DNA of 44,992 bases from Methylotenera_A sp031379885. Lineage in GTDB: Bacteria > Pseudomonadota > Gammaproteobacteria > Burkholderiales > Methylophilaceae. A program made the position numbers and the translations under genes. Shown here one piece after another: positions 8,079-18,220 of this stretch. Under the pieces are notes generated by a model. It did no database searches, was not told the DNA's origin, and saw only the letters and a program-made list of their open reading frames with translations. The first letter of the stretch is position 1. Every line of letters begins with the position of its first letter. The DNA is taken from positions 1 through 44,992 of the forward strand of contig JANNFN010000166.1 of the NCBI GenBank assembly GCA_031379885.1, read 5' to 3'.

Positions 8079-9178
8079 GCAGCCACCTTCAAATTTGCCG
8101 ATTTTGCTTCTGCAATCAGATTAATTAAAGCGCGCATAATCTCTTCCGCGTCGCCAATCACGCTAAGGTCTGCACGTTTCACTATCGGCGCGCTGGTATC
8201 CGTGTTAATTGCAATGACATGTCGACAATCTTTAATGCCTTGCAAATGCTGTACTGCGCCAGAAATGCCAATGGCCAAATAAGCGCTAGCGCTGACGGTT
8301 TTGCCACTTGCTCCAATTTGCTTGTCGCGAGAAAACTTGCCATCATCCACTGCTACACGACTTGCGCCAATACTGGCTTGCAGAGCATGTGCTAGTGACT
8401 CTAAAGAGGCAACATTTTCCACGCCATTACCAGCAGAAACAATGAAATCAGCTTCTTCCAGTGCAATCTCAGTTGCAGCAATTGTTTGCATGTCTAAGTC
8501 TTGATAAGAGTTTGCTATTGCTAGATTCGTAATCGCTTGCTTGCTACGTTGCGCTAAAGCAATAAAAGGTAAATGTGTATCAACTGCATTTGCTGCTAGC
8601 AAGATAATCTCAGGCAAAGTAGTTTGTGCAATTAAAGTGCCGCCTGCTTGATAGGTGGCAACATGGTCAACATTCATTTCAATCACTTGTGTTGCAGCAG
8701 TTTTGGTTTTTTGGCGGGCGATGAGTCTGCGTCCTAAATCGCCATCACCCGTATGATTGTCTGGCATAAAAATTCTCGTGGGTTGAATAGAATCTATTAG
8801 TGCAGAAATGCTTGCAAGTTCTAGCTCAGGCTGAAAATGTTCAAAGTCCAATTCCGATATTACTATTACTTGGTCAGCACCAAAATTTGCTAAGTCGTCT
8901 GTTAATGCGCCTAATATAAGCGCTAAAACATTCGTTTCAGCATCAGCCAGAATAGCAGCGGCAGCAATGGTTTGCAGTGCGTGGTCACTAAGCGATCCGC
9001 GCTCACTATGCGCAATGACTAAATAACTGGCTTTAGGGTTATTTACTGTCCGCAAAGGTTTTGGCTGAGCATACATTTCAATGGTGTCGGACGCCCTCAA
9101 AACAATACGTTTTAAGCCATTAGGTGAGCTTTGTTGTGGGCGATTTGGCGAGATTCTAATAGGGTTACGCATCGTCAT
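8075..9178 (-). CDS. etfA: Electron transfer flavoprotein alpha subunit, demethylation-linked
   Basis: Alpha subunit (367 residues) of the dedicated ETF. The C-terminal FAD-binding signature is clear: VSAGNGVENVASLESLA, DDGKFSRDKQIGASGKTVSASAYLAIGISG (quoted in part: DKQIGASGKTVSASAYLAIG) and HVIAINTDTSAPIVKRADLSV (in part: AINTDTSAPIVKRADLSV), all classic EtfA elements. The N-terminal about 100 residues are less conserved. The start codon overlaps the dgcB stop by 4 bases; a second ATG two codons later is also possible. With EtfB it probably passes electrons from DgcA/DgcB to ETF:quinone oxidoreductase, which is not in this window. Confidence 0.88.
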   Translation of the reverse strand: MTMRNPIRISPNRPQQSSPNGLKRIVLRASDTIEMYAQPKPLRTVNNPKASYLVIAHSERGSLSDHALQTIAAAAILADAETNVLALILGALTDDLANFGADQVIVISELDFEHFQPELELASISALIDSIQPTRIFMPDNHTGDGDLGRRLIARQKTKTAATQVIEMNVDHVATYQAGGTLIAQTTLPEIILLAANAVDTHLPFIALAQRSKQAITNLAIANSYQDLDMQTIAATEIALEEADFIVSAGNGVENVASLESLAHALQASIGASRVAVDDGKFSRDKQIGASGKTVSASAYLAIGISGAVQHLQGIKDCRHVIAINTDTSAPIVKRADLSVIGDAEEIMRALINLIAEAKSANLKVAA

Positions 9179-11061
9179 GCCGTTTCCAAACTTGCTGCCA
9201 ATAATTCGGCAATATCCAATACTTCAGGTCGTTGCCAATCTTTACCGTCTGTAACGCCTTCCAGCATTGCTGTGCATTGCGGGCACGCCACTGCAAGAAG
9301 CTCTGCGCCAATCGTGCGCGCATCAGCAATACGAATATCAGGTATGCGTTGTTTGCCAGAAATATCAGTAAGTGGCGCGCCACCGCCACCGCCGCAACAG
9401 CGCCCGCGCAAGCCAGAGCGCTCCATTTCGTTTATTTGCAAACCAATAATTTTTAACAAGGCGCGTGGCGACTCAGTTTCATTGTTGTAACGTGCTAAGT
9501 AGCAAGGGTCGTGATAAGTGAGTTTGCGCTTATCATCTGATTTACCCAACTTTAACTGGCCGCTAGCGACTAACTCAGATAACAAAGTGGTGTGGTGAAA
9601 TACTTCATAATTTCCACCAAATGCCCCATATTCATTTTTTAAACTATGCATAACATGCGGGTCTGCCGTTACTATGCGCTTGAATGACAATGTGCTAAAA
9701 GTCTCTATATTGCGTTTAGCAAGCATTTGAAAAGTTGCTTCATCGCCTAATCTTCTTGCGGTGTCACCAGTATCACATTCCAACGCGCCAAGCACTGCAA
9801 AGTCTACATTGGCAGCTTTTAATAGTTTTACCAAGGCACGTAGCGTTCGTTGATAGCGCATATCAAAAGCACCTTCTCCCGCTACTAGCAATATATCGAC
9901 TGGCATATTGGGTTGAATAGTTTTAACGTCTAGATCTATCGCCCAATAATAACGCGCCTTTTGGTCAAAGCCACCCACTGTGGCGGTTTGACGCAAGTTT
10001 TCTAGGGTTTGAGGTGCTTTGTTTGGCGCGCAGCCTTGTGTGAGCGTCAGATTGCGCCGCATGCCGACAATTGCATCGACGTGTTCAATTAGCATGGGGC
10101 ATTCTTGTACGCAAGCGCGGCAAGTGGTGCATGACCACAGTGTTTCTGGCGCTATTAATGACGGCACAATTGCTTGATTGGGCGCTCCAGAATGCTCACC
10201 GATTGGCATTCCTGGGTAAGGGCTACCAGCGAAATTGGCATCTGTGCCGCTTGATAAGCCTACAACCAAATCTTGAATGAGTTTTTTCGGATTCAGTGGC
10301 TGCCCTGCAGCGAAGGCAGGGCAAGCCGCCTCACACTTGCCGCATTGTACGCAGGCATCAAAACTAAGTAGCTGATTCCAATGAAAATCGCTTGGTTTGC
10401 TAATACCAAAGTCTTTATTTTTAAGAATTAATGGCTTTAGGGCGGTGGCTAATTTTCCACTAAAACGCTCCTGCCGTGGATGAAAAGCTAAGTGCAGCAA
10501 GCCAGCTAAAGCGTGTTTCATTGGCCCACCTAGCCCTATGCCTAGCGCTAATTCTGCCGAGCCTACCAATAGTAATAAAATTGCCAAAACTGCAATGCCG
10601 CCAGATAAAACAATGATTGGTAACGTGACTAAAAACAAGCCCAGCGCAAACGCTAGCAATGAGTAGGGCAGGCGGCTCCAAGCACCACGCGATAAGCGAG
10701 TTGGAGTTTTTGTTCTTCTTAGCCAAACAAAAAATGCGCCGATGAACATGATGACAGTTGCACCGACAATTGCCCAATTCAAATTTGCTGAATACATCAT
10801 TAAACCGTAGTTAATCGCGACTAAAACTAAAGCCGCAACCGCGCCGCCCGCCGTAGCCACATGGGTTCTGGCGATGTAAGGTTCACGCGATACCACGTGA
10901 TGCAAATCAACGAAATAACGTTTGGGAATGGTAAGAAGTTGGCACCAATGCCAAGCAGCAGCTTTACCTGCACGCCACAGTCGCGCACGTCGCCAAAGAC
11001 CAAAAACTAGCATGAATGTTGCGAGCCAAAATAGGACAGTGATAATGTGCTCGATATACAT
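9175..11061 (-). CDS. dgcB: Dimethylglycine catabolism iron-sulfur protein DgcB
   Basis: Membrane-associated iron-sulfur subunit thought to carry electrons from DgcA. The N-terminus has several hydrophobic helices (ITVLFWLATFMLVFGLW, AAVALVLVAINYGLMMY, FALGLFLVTLPIIVLSGGIA), then two [4Fe-4S] motifs (CVQCGKCEAACPAF and CTTCRACVQECPML), and two CCG-type cysteine regions near the C-terminus (CCGGGGGAPL). I chose the ATG at 11061, giving 628 residues that begin MYIEHIITVLFW; the open frame runs 38 codons further upstream into dgcA, but that extension has no family resemblance and would overlap dgcA by 95 bases. From 11061 the gap to dgcA is 19 bases. The stop overlaps the etfA start. Confidence 0.9.
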   Translation of the reverse strand: MYIEHIITVLFWLATFMLVFGLWRRARLWRAGKAAAWHWCQLLTIPKRYFVDLHHVVSREPYIARTHVATAGGAVAALVLVAINYGLMMYSANLNWAIVGATVIMFIGAFFVWLRRTKTPTRLSRGAWSRLPYSLLAFALGLFLVTLPIIVLSGGIAVLAILLLLVGSAELALGIGLGGPMKHALAGLLHLAFHPRQERFSGKLATALKPLILKNKDFGISKPSDFHWNQLLSFDACVQCGKCEAACPAFAAGQPLNPKKLIQDLVVGLSSGTDANFAGSPYPGMPIGEHSGAPNQAIVPSLIAPETLWSCTTCRACVQECPMLIEHVDAIVGMRRNLTLTQGCAPNKAPQTLENLRQTATVGGFDQKARYYWAIDLDVKTIQPNMPVDILLVAGEGAFDMRYQRTLRALVKLLKAANVDFAVLGALECDTGDTARRLGDEATFQMLAKRNIETFSTLSFKRIVTADPHVMHSLKNEYGAFGGNYEVFHHTTLLSELVASGQLKLGKSDDKRKLTYHDPCYLARYNNETESPRALLKIIGLQINEMERSGLRGRCCGGGGGAPLTDISGKQRIPDIRIADARTIGAELLAVACPQCTAMLEGVTDGKDWQRPEVLDIAELLAASLETA

Positions 11062-11080
11062 AACTAAAAGCCCAACATAG

Positions 11081-13159
11081 CTAGAAGTCTTTACATAAGC
11101 GCAATGCATCGTAAATCGCGCCATGAATATTGTGCATAGAAACGCAATCGCCAATGCGGAATAGCAAGAATTCACCGTCTTTTAATGACTGAGCTAATGC
11201 AGGTTGTGGTTGCGCAGCGAACAGTGCTTCAATGTCGGTTTGGCCTAAGTTTTTGGAGCGCGACTTTAGTGCCCAATACAGCTCAGTATTAGGTAATGAG
11301 CCATTTTCAATCACGACTTGATCTACTTCGCGTTCTTCCAATTGTTCGGTATATTCATTGCGAAGCACTGCAATTTTTTTATCGCCTTCGGCATAAACGC
11401 GCTCCAAATAATAATTGGGCGTAGCAATCATGCCTTGCGCGTATAAGCGACGATAAAAAATAGGAAATGTGGTGCCGCCCACGTCATCCGCCACTTTGGC
11501 ATCGGGGGTCACAATTTCGACTTGGTTTCCGCGGCTAGCAATAAAATCTGCCACGCCAAAACCCGCATGTGTACCAATGGTGTCATACACCAGCACATTC
11601 TTTCTAGGTGCTACTTTTTCAGATAATATGTCCCAAGAGCTCACTGCCAAGCCATCATCCACACCCCAAGCGGGCACTTGGCCGGTGTGGCTAGTGCCGC
11701 CAGTGGCGAGTACGATAATGTCGGGGTTTTCGGCCAGAATCATCTCATCTGTCGCGATTACACCAAGTCGCCTGTCAATTTTCAAGCGCTTGGTTTCCAT
11801 GTCAAACCAGCGAATAATTCCTGCCATTTGTTCGCGTTGCGGTGCTTTTGCGGCTAAATTCACTTGTCCGCCAACAGTCGCGTTTTTTTCAAAAAGCACA
11901 ACTTCGTGACCACGCTCAGCTGAAACGCGGGCCGTTTCTAGCCCCGCCGGACCTGCGCCAACAACGACTACGCGCCGCTTAACACTTTTGGTTTTTGTAA
12001 TCACATGTGGCATGGTTGCCTCACGCGAGGTTGCCGCGTTTTGAATACACAGCACATCTTGGCCAGAGTATTGGCGGTCTATACAGTGGTTCGCGCCAAC
12101 ACATTGCTTAATTTGATCTTCTTGCCCATTACGAATTTTGATAATCATGTGCGGATCGGCAATGTGGGCACGTGTCATGCCCACCATATCTACTAAGCCG
12201 TTAGCAATGATGCGCTCAGCTTGTGTGACATCACGTATGCCTTGTGCATGCAAGATAGGTACGTTTGAAACTGATTTAATGCCAGCAGCCAGATTCACAA
12301 ACGGCTCTGGTGGCAAGGCCATTGGGGGCATACAGTTTGCCACTTTATTGTGCGTATCGGCACCAGAGCCTATTACGCTAATAAAATCAATTAAGCCGCC
12401 TTGTGAGCCAGCTTGCGAATATGTCGCAGCAATTTCTTTTAAGGTTTCATGGTCAAGCCCATCATCATGAAATTCATCTGCGCACATGCGTAAACCCACG
12501 CAAAAATCAGCACCTACAGCATCACGCACTGCTTGTAGTACTTGCAATCCAAAACGCATTCTATTGTTTAAGCTACCGCCGTACTCATCGCTGCGCATGT
12601 TAGTACGAGGGCTCCAAAACTGATCTATCAAATGTTGATGAGCTGCAGAGATTTCAATGCCATCTAGCCCTGCGGCTTGTACCCGTTTAGCAGCAGCGGC
12701 AAAGTCTTTGATAATCCGATTAATTTCTTCAATCTCAATGGCTTTGGCATTCCCTCTATGCACAGGCTCACGTACTCCGCTAGGCGAAACCAGATGTGGC
12801 CATGGATCGCTAGCGAATACCGAGCGTCGGCCCATGTGCGTAGCTTGAATCATAATTTTGCTACCATGTTTATGCATCGCCTCAGCAAGTTTAGCCAACG
12901 GCTCAATGACGCGGTCAGTTGTTAGATTAACTGGTTTCCATGCACCTTGTGGAACGTCAATCGAAACGGGGCTGGAGCCCCCACAAATCGCCATGCCTAA
13001 GCCACCTTTAGCTTTTTCTTCGTAATATCGAATATAGCGCTCACCTGGCATACCGCCAGTTTCCGCATACACTTCTGCATGTGCGGTGCTGTAGATGCGG
13101 TTAGGTAATACTAATTTACCCAGTGTAATTGGAGTAAAAAGATGTGGGTAGCGCATCAT
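11081..13159 (-). CDS. dgcA: Dimethylglycine dehydrogenase flavoprotein subunit DgcA
   Basis: Oxidises dimethylglycine to sarcosine, releasing formaldehyde. It has 692 residues: an N-terminal old-yellow-enzyme TIM barrel (residues about 1-350; LFTPITLGKLVLPNRIYST at the start, DGIEISAAHQHLIDQFWSPR in the middle), a Cys-rich linker (CVGANHCID...VLCIQNAAT) that in this family binds [4Fe-4S], and a C-terminal FAD/NAD half with dinucleotide fold VVVVGAGPAGLETARVSAE. A ribosome site AAGGA precedes two consecutive ATGs at 13159 and 13156; the second has better spacing. It is 21 bases downstream of sdaA and upstream of dgcB. Histamine and trimethylamine dehydrogenases share the architecture; neighbours favour DgcA. 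Confidence 0.92.
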   Translation of the reverse strand: MMRYPHLFTPITLGKLVLPNRIYSTAHAEVYAETGGMPGERYIRYYEEKAKGGLGMAICGGSSPVSIDVPQGAWKPVNLTTDRVIEPLAKLAEAMHKHGSKIMIQATHMGRRSVFASDPWPHLVSPSGVREPVHRGNAKAIEIEEINRIIKDFAAAAKRVQAAGLDGIEISAAHQHLIDQFWSPRTNMRSDEYGGSLNNRMRFGLQVLQAVRDAVGADFCVGLRMCADEFHDDGLDHETLKEIAATYSQAGSQGGLIDFISVIGSGADTHNKVANCMPPMALPPEPFVNLAAGIKSVSNVPILHAQGIRDVTQAERIIANGLVDMVGMTRAHIADPHMIIKIRNGQEDQIKQCVGANHCIDRQYSGQDVLCIQNAATSREATMPHVITKTKSVKRRVVVVGAGPAGLETARVSAERGHEVVLFEKNATVGGQVNLAAKAPQREQMAGIIRWFDMETKRLKIDRRLGVIATDEMILAENPDIIVLATGGTSHTGQVPAWGVDDGLAVSSWDILSEKVAPRKNVLVYDTIGTHAGFGVADFIASRGNQVEIVTPDAKVADDVGGTTFPIFYRRLYAQGMIATPNYYLERVYAEGDKKIAVLRNEYTEQLEEREVDQVVIENGSLPNTELYWALKSRSKNLGQTDIEALFAAQPQPALAQSLKDGEFLLFRIGDCVSMHNIHGAIYDALRLCKDF

Positions 13160-13180
13160 ATTTCCTTACAGAACATAGTG

Positions 13181-14587
13181 TTAGCAGGCCACCACGTTAA
13201 TCGCCAGCCCGCCAAGGGCTGTTTCTTTATATTTAGATTGCATATCAATTCCCGTTTGGCGCATGGTTTCAATCACTGCGTCTAATGAAACAATGTGACT
13301 ACCCTCATGCATCATCGCTAAGCGCGCCGCGTTAATTGCTTTTACTGCACCCATGCTATTGCGTTCAATGCAGGGAATCTGCACTAGTCCGCCAATTGGG
13401 TCGCAACTCATTCCTAAGTTATGTTCCATGGCGATTTCAGCTGCATTTTCAATTTGTTCATTATTCGCGCCCAACACAGCTGCCAAGCCACCTGCAGCCA
13501 TGGAGCAAGAAACACCAATTTCGCCTTGGCAGCCCATTTCAGCAGCAGAAATAGAGGCATTTTTTTTGTATAGCATACCAATACCAGCGGCGGTCAGCAA
13601 AAATTTTATAATATTGTCTTCAATTTCTTTTTGCGTTCTTAGTTGCTGACAAAATCGCGTAAAATAACTTAAAACCGCTGGGATAACACCAGCGGAGCCG
13701 TTGGTGGGTGCGGTTACTACGCGTCCGCCACAGGCATTTTCTTCATTCACAGCAATAGCAAACGCGCTCACCATATCCATCGCCTGAAAATCTGAAGACA
13801 GCTTTCCGCCTACTGTGCTCGCTTGTTTGTAAAGCAAATGTGCGCGACGTTTAACTTTTAGACCGCCTGGCAACATGCCCTCTGTTACTAGACCACGCTC
13901 GATGCTGGCATTCATGACTTCCCAAACACGTAATAACTTGCTGCGAGTAGTCGCTGCATCTTGATATTTGAGTTCATTTTGCCACACCATATCAGCAATT
14001 GAGAGTGAACTTTCATTGCCCATGCGCAACAAATCAGCGGCGCTATCAAACCAATAGGGTGCAGCGGCAGGCGAGCCTTTAACGATTGAACTGTTTTTGG
14101 ATGTAATTGCTATTTCTTTTTCATCTAGCACAGCACCACCACCAATTGAAAAATAGGTATTGCGGTGTAACGAGTCATCATCATCATAAAACGCCTCTAA
14201 CACAATACCATTAGGGTGTTGTGGCAACGATAGTTGGTAATGAAAAACTAAGTGTTGATTGAAATCAAATGGTATTTCATATCGGTTCATCAGTTTTAAA
14301 TACCCAGTTTTTTTGATGGCTTCAGTTAACGGCATGATGCTGCTTGGGTCAACTTGATCAGGTAATGCGCCTGTGAGTCCTGCTAAAACAGCATTGTCAG
14401 TACCGTGACCTTTGCCAGTAAGCGCAAGAGAGCCAAACAGGTGCACTTGCACTTGTGCCACTTGCTTGAGTAGCGAGCGCGCTTCGATTTCGCCAAGAAA
14501 CCGATTGACGGCAAGCATAGGCCCAACGGTATGTGAGCTTGAAGGCCCAATGCCGATGCGAAACACTTCAAATACACTGTAGTTCAT
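13181..14587 (-). CDS. sdaA: L-serine ammonia-lyase (single chain)
   Basis: Iron-sulfur serine deaminase, converting L-serine to pyruvate and ammonia in the cytoplasm. At 468 residues it is the fused alpha-beta form. It shows the N-terminal IGIGPSSSHTVGPM motif, the central RRAHLLYKQ region, APTNGSAGVIPAVL, the cluster cysteines in EMGCQGEIGVSCSMAAGGL (quoted in part: GCQGEIGVSCSMAAGG), and a late Cys in SCDPIGGLVQIPCIERN (in part: DPIGGLVQIPCIERN). Its place between soxG and dgcA fits the pathway: glycine from sarcosine plus methylene-tetrahydrofolate can make serine, which is then deaminated to pyruvate. A glyA is usual in such clusters but absent here. Start at 14587 lies 5 bases after soxG. 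Confidence 0.95.
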   Translation of the reverse strand: MNYSVFEVFRIGIGPSSSHTVGPMLAVNRFLGEIEARSLLKQVAQVQVHLFGSLALTGKGHGTDNAVLAGLTGALPDQVDPSSIMPLTEAIKKTGYLKLMNRYEIPFDFNQHLVFHYQLSLPQHPNGIVLEAFYDDDDSLHRNTYFSIGGGAVLDEKEIAITSKNSSIVKGSPAAAPYWFDSAADLLRMGNESSLSIADMVWQNELKYQDAATTRSKLLRVWEVMNASIERGLVTEGMLPGGLKVKRRAHLLYKQASTVGGKLSSDFQAMDMVSAFAIAVNEENACGGRVVTAPTNGSAGVIPAVLSYFTRFCQQLRTQKEIEDNIIKFLLTAAGIGMLYKKNASISAAEMGCQGEIGVSCSMAAGGLAAVLGANNEQIENAAEIAMEHNLGMSCDPIGGLVQIPCIERNSMGAVKAINAARLAMMHEGSHIVSLDAVIETMRQTGIDMQSKYKETALGGLAINVVAC

Positions 14588-14592
14588 ATTTG

Positions 14593-15210
14593 CTAACTAC
14601 TGCCCAGATTTGCGATACCAAAACCATAGGGCAAGGCACTGCGTTCAAGATAGCGCCAAATGTAATCAGCGAAACTACGGCGGAAAATAAGGTTATATCC
14701 ATTACCGTGCTGGTGTAAAAACACGCTAGTTTTACCAAAAGTAGTGCCTACAACTTTGCCGGTAGTGAGCGCATTTAAGTCATAAACCGTGCAGTGGTGC
14801 AGCACATCGCTGGCATTTTTGCCTTGTAAAAATACCGTAGTAAACCCACCAGAGTTGTCAATTACTTGGTTATGGTTACCTACTAGCGCAGCCTCTAGTT
14901 TTTGCTGCAATTCGGCGTGAAGTTCTCGCGCACAAACTATTAACCATTCATCAGGAGAAAGCCAATAAATATAACCCCATGACGCAGATATTAGGCTGCA
15001 GGGTAGTATGGGTAAAGCTACCCCAAGCGCTTTTTTAGCAGCCTTTGTAAATAGAACATTTTGAGCGTTACCACGTAAGCTAATATAACCTAATAACGTT
15101 ATTTCATTGGCCCAAACGCCTTTAGATGTATCTATTGGCTGTTGATTTGCATTTAAGTTGAAGTGATGCAGCGGCGACTGCATGACAGGACTGAATGTAA
15201 GTTTAGACAT
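14593..15210 (-). CDS. soxG: Sarcosine oxidase gamma subunit
   Basis: Gamma subunit of heterotetrameric sarcosine oxidase, 205 residues from the ATG at 15210 (MSKLTFSPVMQSPL). This start has an AGGAG ribosome site 9 bases upstream; the longer open frame from 15252 lies inside soxA and was not used. The family pattern is visible in WLSPDEWLIVC and in the C-terminal FRRSFADYIWRYLERSA. The start overlaps the end of soxA by 8 bases. The gamma subunit stabilises the complex and contacts the folate site region. Order soxB-soxD-soxA-soxG is the canonical one. Confidence 0.9.
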   Translation of the reverse strand: MSKLTFSPVMQSPLHHFNLNANQQPIDTSKGVWANEITLLGYISLRGNAQNVLFTKAAKKALGVALPILPCSLISASWGYIYWLSPDEWLIVCARELHAELQQKLEAALVGNHNQVIDNSGGFTTVFLQGKNASDVLHHCTVYDLNALTTGKVVGTTFGKTSVFLHQHGNGYNLIFRRSFADYIWRYLERSALPYGFGIANLGSS

Positions 15211-18200
15211 TGTGTCGCGCTCCTTCTGCATCCACAAACACCGAGGAAACAATTTTTGCCTTCACAGCTTTGCCATCAGCCCAAGCGTAGACAATATTAT
15301 TGCCTTCTTCACTACGACGTTTAATGCCGTCAATGACAAACCCCATGGCGATTGAGCGACCTAAAAATGCACTGTAATAGCTAGAGGTGACATGCCCCAA
15401 CATAGGCACTGGCGGTGTTGTATTCTCAGAATTAATCAATTGCGCCCCTTCTTTCAGTACGAAATTGGGGTCTTCGGTCAGTAAACCAACCAGCTGTTTG
15501 CGATCAGTGCGTGCGGTATCACTGCGCGCTAATGAGCGTTTACCAATAAAACTATAAGGTTTTTTCATACCAACTGCCCAAGCCATATCAAGGTCAAATG
15601 GCGTCACTGAGCCATCTGTTTCTTGACCAACAATAATGAAGCCTTTTTCCGCGCGTAATACGTGCATAGTTTCGGTGCCGTATGGCGTAATGTCGAATTC
15701 AGCACCAGCTTTCATCAGCTCTTCCCACACATAATGACCATAACTCGCGTCGACGTTAATTTCATACGCGAGTTCACCCGAAAAGCTAATGCGGAAGACG
15801 CGTGCAGGCACACCAGCGACGGTGCCATCACGCCAATCCATGAACTTAAATGCTTCTTTATCTAAGTCAATATCGCTACAAAGTTTAGCCAAAACTTCAC
15901 GACTTTTTGGACCGACCAGAGCAGCCGTTGTCCAATTGTCAGTCACAGATGTCATATACACTTCTAGTTCTGGCCACTCAGTTTGATGCCATTTTTCCAA
16001 CCAGCTCATCACCCCAGCTGCCCCGCCCGTGGTAGTGGTCATTAAGAAGTGTGTGTCAGAGATACAAGCGGTGACGCCATCGTCCATTACCATGCCCGCT
16101 TCATTTAGCATGAGGCCATAGCGACATTTACCAGGGGCTAACTGGCTCCAAGCATTGGCGTAAATACGGTTTAGAAACTCGCGTACATCTTTTCCGCGAA
16201 TATCAATTTTGCCGAGTGTTGAGGCATCTAAAATTGCTACGCCATTACGTGCAGCTAAACACTCGCGGTTAACAGCTGCATGCATGTCTTCACCAGCTTT
16301 AGGGAAGTACCACGGTCGCATCCATTGCCCTACGGTCTCAAATTCAGCTTGGAATTGCGTGTGACTTGCTTGCATTGCCGTGTAGCGGCGCGGCTCAAAG
16401 GTGTCACCTACGTGCGCGCCGGCCAATGCACCGAATGAAACTGGCGTATAGGCTGGGCGATAAGTCGTGGTGCCAACTTCAGGTATTGTCTTGCCTAACA
16501 TTTCCGCTGCAATGGCAAAACCATTGACGTTTGAAAGTTTGCCTTGATCAGTACCAAAACCTAGTGCAGTGTAGCGTTTGATGTGTTCGATAGAGCGATA
16601 ATTTTCGCGTACAGCGAGCTCAATATCGGTAACGGCAACATCATTCTGAAAATCAACAAATGCTTTTGCAGTAGTAGGGATGCGATAAATGGCGCGAGCC
16701 GGACTTGCTGTAATTTCATCTGTTTCTAAACTCAGTTCTGAGTCATCTATTTTTTTGCCCAAGCTTTTTAGCAGCTCAAACATGGTTGCAAAAGTTTTTT
16801 CTAAACCTTCACATAGCGAAAAAACACCCGTAATGGCACCAACGCAATAAATACCTGCATTAGCACGCGCATTTGCGGAAACCACAAAGGCAAGTTTAGA
16901 TTCATCCCATTGTGGTCGGCCACCATCATGGCAGAATAAATGTACAGTGGGTGATAGTCCGCCAGAACTAGCCAAAACATCACAAGCAATAAGCGGCCCA
17001 CTTTCTATAACTACATTAGCTTTTGCATTAAGTTTGACCAGTTGCACGCCTTTAACCTCGCTTGAGCCAATAGCCTCAGATATACCATAACCCATATAAG
17101 TCATAATTCCGAGAGCTTTAAAACGTGCTGCCCATGCCAAGTTGATGCTTTCGCGCACATCAACTATCGTGACTTTTATACCTGCCTCTGCTAAATCTAC
17201 CGCGCTTTGATAGGCTAAGTCATTACTGGTTAAAACCACAATGTTATTGCCACAAACCACGCCATAACGGCTGAAGTAGGTCGCGAGTGCAGAAGCAGTA
17301 ATGATACCGGGCAAATCGTTATTGCCAAATACCAAGGGTCGTTCAAACGCCCCTGTTGCCAAAACCACTTTAGCTGCGCGAATGCGATGCAGGCGTTCTC
17401 GACGTTGTTCAGACTTGCGTGCTTGATGCAGTAGATGATCTTGCATCAGTTCAACAGCTTGAATCATGTTCATATCATGTAATGCGAATGCAGTAGTGCG
17501 TTCAAGCAAGGTGACATTAGGTAAACTGCGTAATTCAGCGATTATCTTAGCGCTCCAAGTAGCAGCATCAAGACCACCAATAGTCATGTTTGGCATAGAT
17601 AATAAATAGCCACCAAGTTCACTTTGATCGTCTACCAGTAATACACTTAAGCCGCTGCGCCCAGCCAGTAGTGCGGCTAATAAGCCACAAGCACCACCAC
17701 CAACTACCAGCAATTCTACATGATGATGTTTGTGGTCATAGGTTTCAGTATCGGGCTCAATGGGGGATTTCCCATAACCCGCTGCACGGCGAATAATATC
17801 CTCATATAAAGGCCAAAATTTACTCGGCCATTTAAAGGTTTTGTAGTAAAAGCCAGCTGGCATAAAGCGCGAAAATTTGCCACCAACACTTTTTAAATCA
17901 AACGCTAGGCTAGGCCAGCCGCTAGTACGGGCCGCTACTAAGCCGTCGTATAACTCAACTTGCGTCGCTTTTAAATCGGGCGTGGTACGTGCGCCAACAT
18001 CAATCTGTACTAAGGCGTTTGGCTCTTCGGCCCATGCGCCGACAATGCCGCGTGGCCGCCCATATTTAAAGCTCCGTGCAATGGTTTTTACACCGTTAGC
18101 AAGCAGGGCGGAAGCTAGCGTGTCGCCTGCAAAACCTTGATAAATTTTGCCATCAAATGTAAACGATAGTGGCTTGGAAAAATCCACGCGGCTATGTTTG

Positions 18201-18220
18201 TGTGTAACTCTATTGCTCAT
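15203..18220 (-). CDS. soxA: Sarcosine oxidase alpha subunit
   Basis: Large subunit (1005 residues) of the heterotetrameric enzyme that oxidises sarcosine to glycine, transferring the methyl group to tetrahydrofolate. Order of parts: N-terminal ferredoxin-like domain (FDGKIYQGFAGDTLASALLA), a dinucleotide-binding FAD/NAD domain (LLVVGGGACGLLAALLAGRS near residue 170, ATGAFERPLVFGNNDLPG later), and from about residue 600 an aminomethyltransferase (GcvT-like) half with LDASTLGKIDIRGKDVREFL and the ELAYEINVDASYGHYVWEEL segment that holds the folate site. The start overlaps the soxD stop (ATGA) and the stop overlaps soxG, so translation is coupled. No defects seen. Confidence 0.96.
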   Translation of the reverse strand: MSNRVTHKHSRVDFSKPLSFTFDGKIYQGFAGDTLASALLANGVKTIARSFKYGRPRGIVGAWAEEPNALVQIDVGARTTPDLKATQVELYDGLVAARTSGWPSLAFDLKSVGGKFSRFMPAGFYYKTFKWPSKFWPLYEDIIRRAAGYGKSPIEPDTETYDHKHHHVELLVVGGGACGLLAALLAGRSGLSVLLVDDQSELGGYLLSMPNMTIGGLDAATWSAKIIAELRSLPNVTLLERTTAFALHDMNMIQAVELMQDHLLHQARKSEQRRERLHRIRAAKVVLATGAFERPLVFGNNDLPGIITASALATYFSRYGVVCGNNIVVLTSNDLAYQSAVDLAEAGIKVTIVDVRESINLAWAARFKALGIMTYMGYGISEAIGSSEVKGVQLVKLNAKANVVIESGPLIACDVLASSGGLSPTVHLFCHDGGRPQWDESKLAFVVSANARANAGIYCVGAITGVFSLCEGLEKTFATMFELLKSLGKKIDDSELSLETDEITASPARAIYRIPTTAKAFVDFQNDVAVTDIELAVRENYRSIEHIKRYTALGFGTDQGKLSNVNGFAIAAEMLGKTIPEVGTTTYRPAYTPVSFGALAGAHVGDTFEPRRYTAMQASHTQFQAEFETVGQWMRPWYFPKAGEDMHAAVNRECLAARNGVAILDASTLGKIDIRGKDVREFLNRIYANAWSQLAPGKCRYGLMLNEAGMVMDDGVTACISDTHFLMTTTTGGAAGVMSWLEKWHQTEWPELEVYMTSVTDNWTTAALVGPKSREVLAKLCSDIDLDKEAFKFMDWRDGTVAGVPARVFRISFSGELAYEINVDASYGHYVWEELMKAGAEFDITPYGTETMHVLRAEKGFIIVGQETDGSVTPFDLDMAWAVGMKKPYSFIGKRSLARSDTARTDRKQLVGLLTEDPNFVLKEGAQLINSENTTPPVPMLGHVTSSYYSAFLGRSIAMGFVIDGIKRRSEEGNNIVYAWADGKAVKAKIVSSVFVDAEGARHNV

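Noticed and set aside
11062..11175. Longer dgcB start giving 666 residues
   Set aside because: The extra 38 residues overlap dgcA, do not resemble the family, and the downstream ATG gives the usual N-terminal membrane helix.
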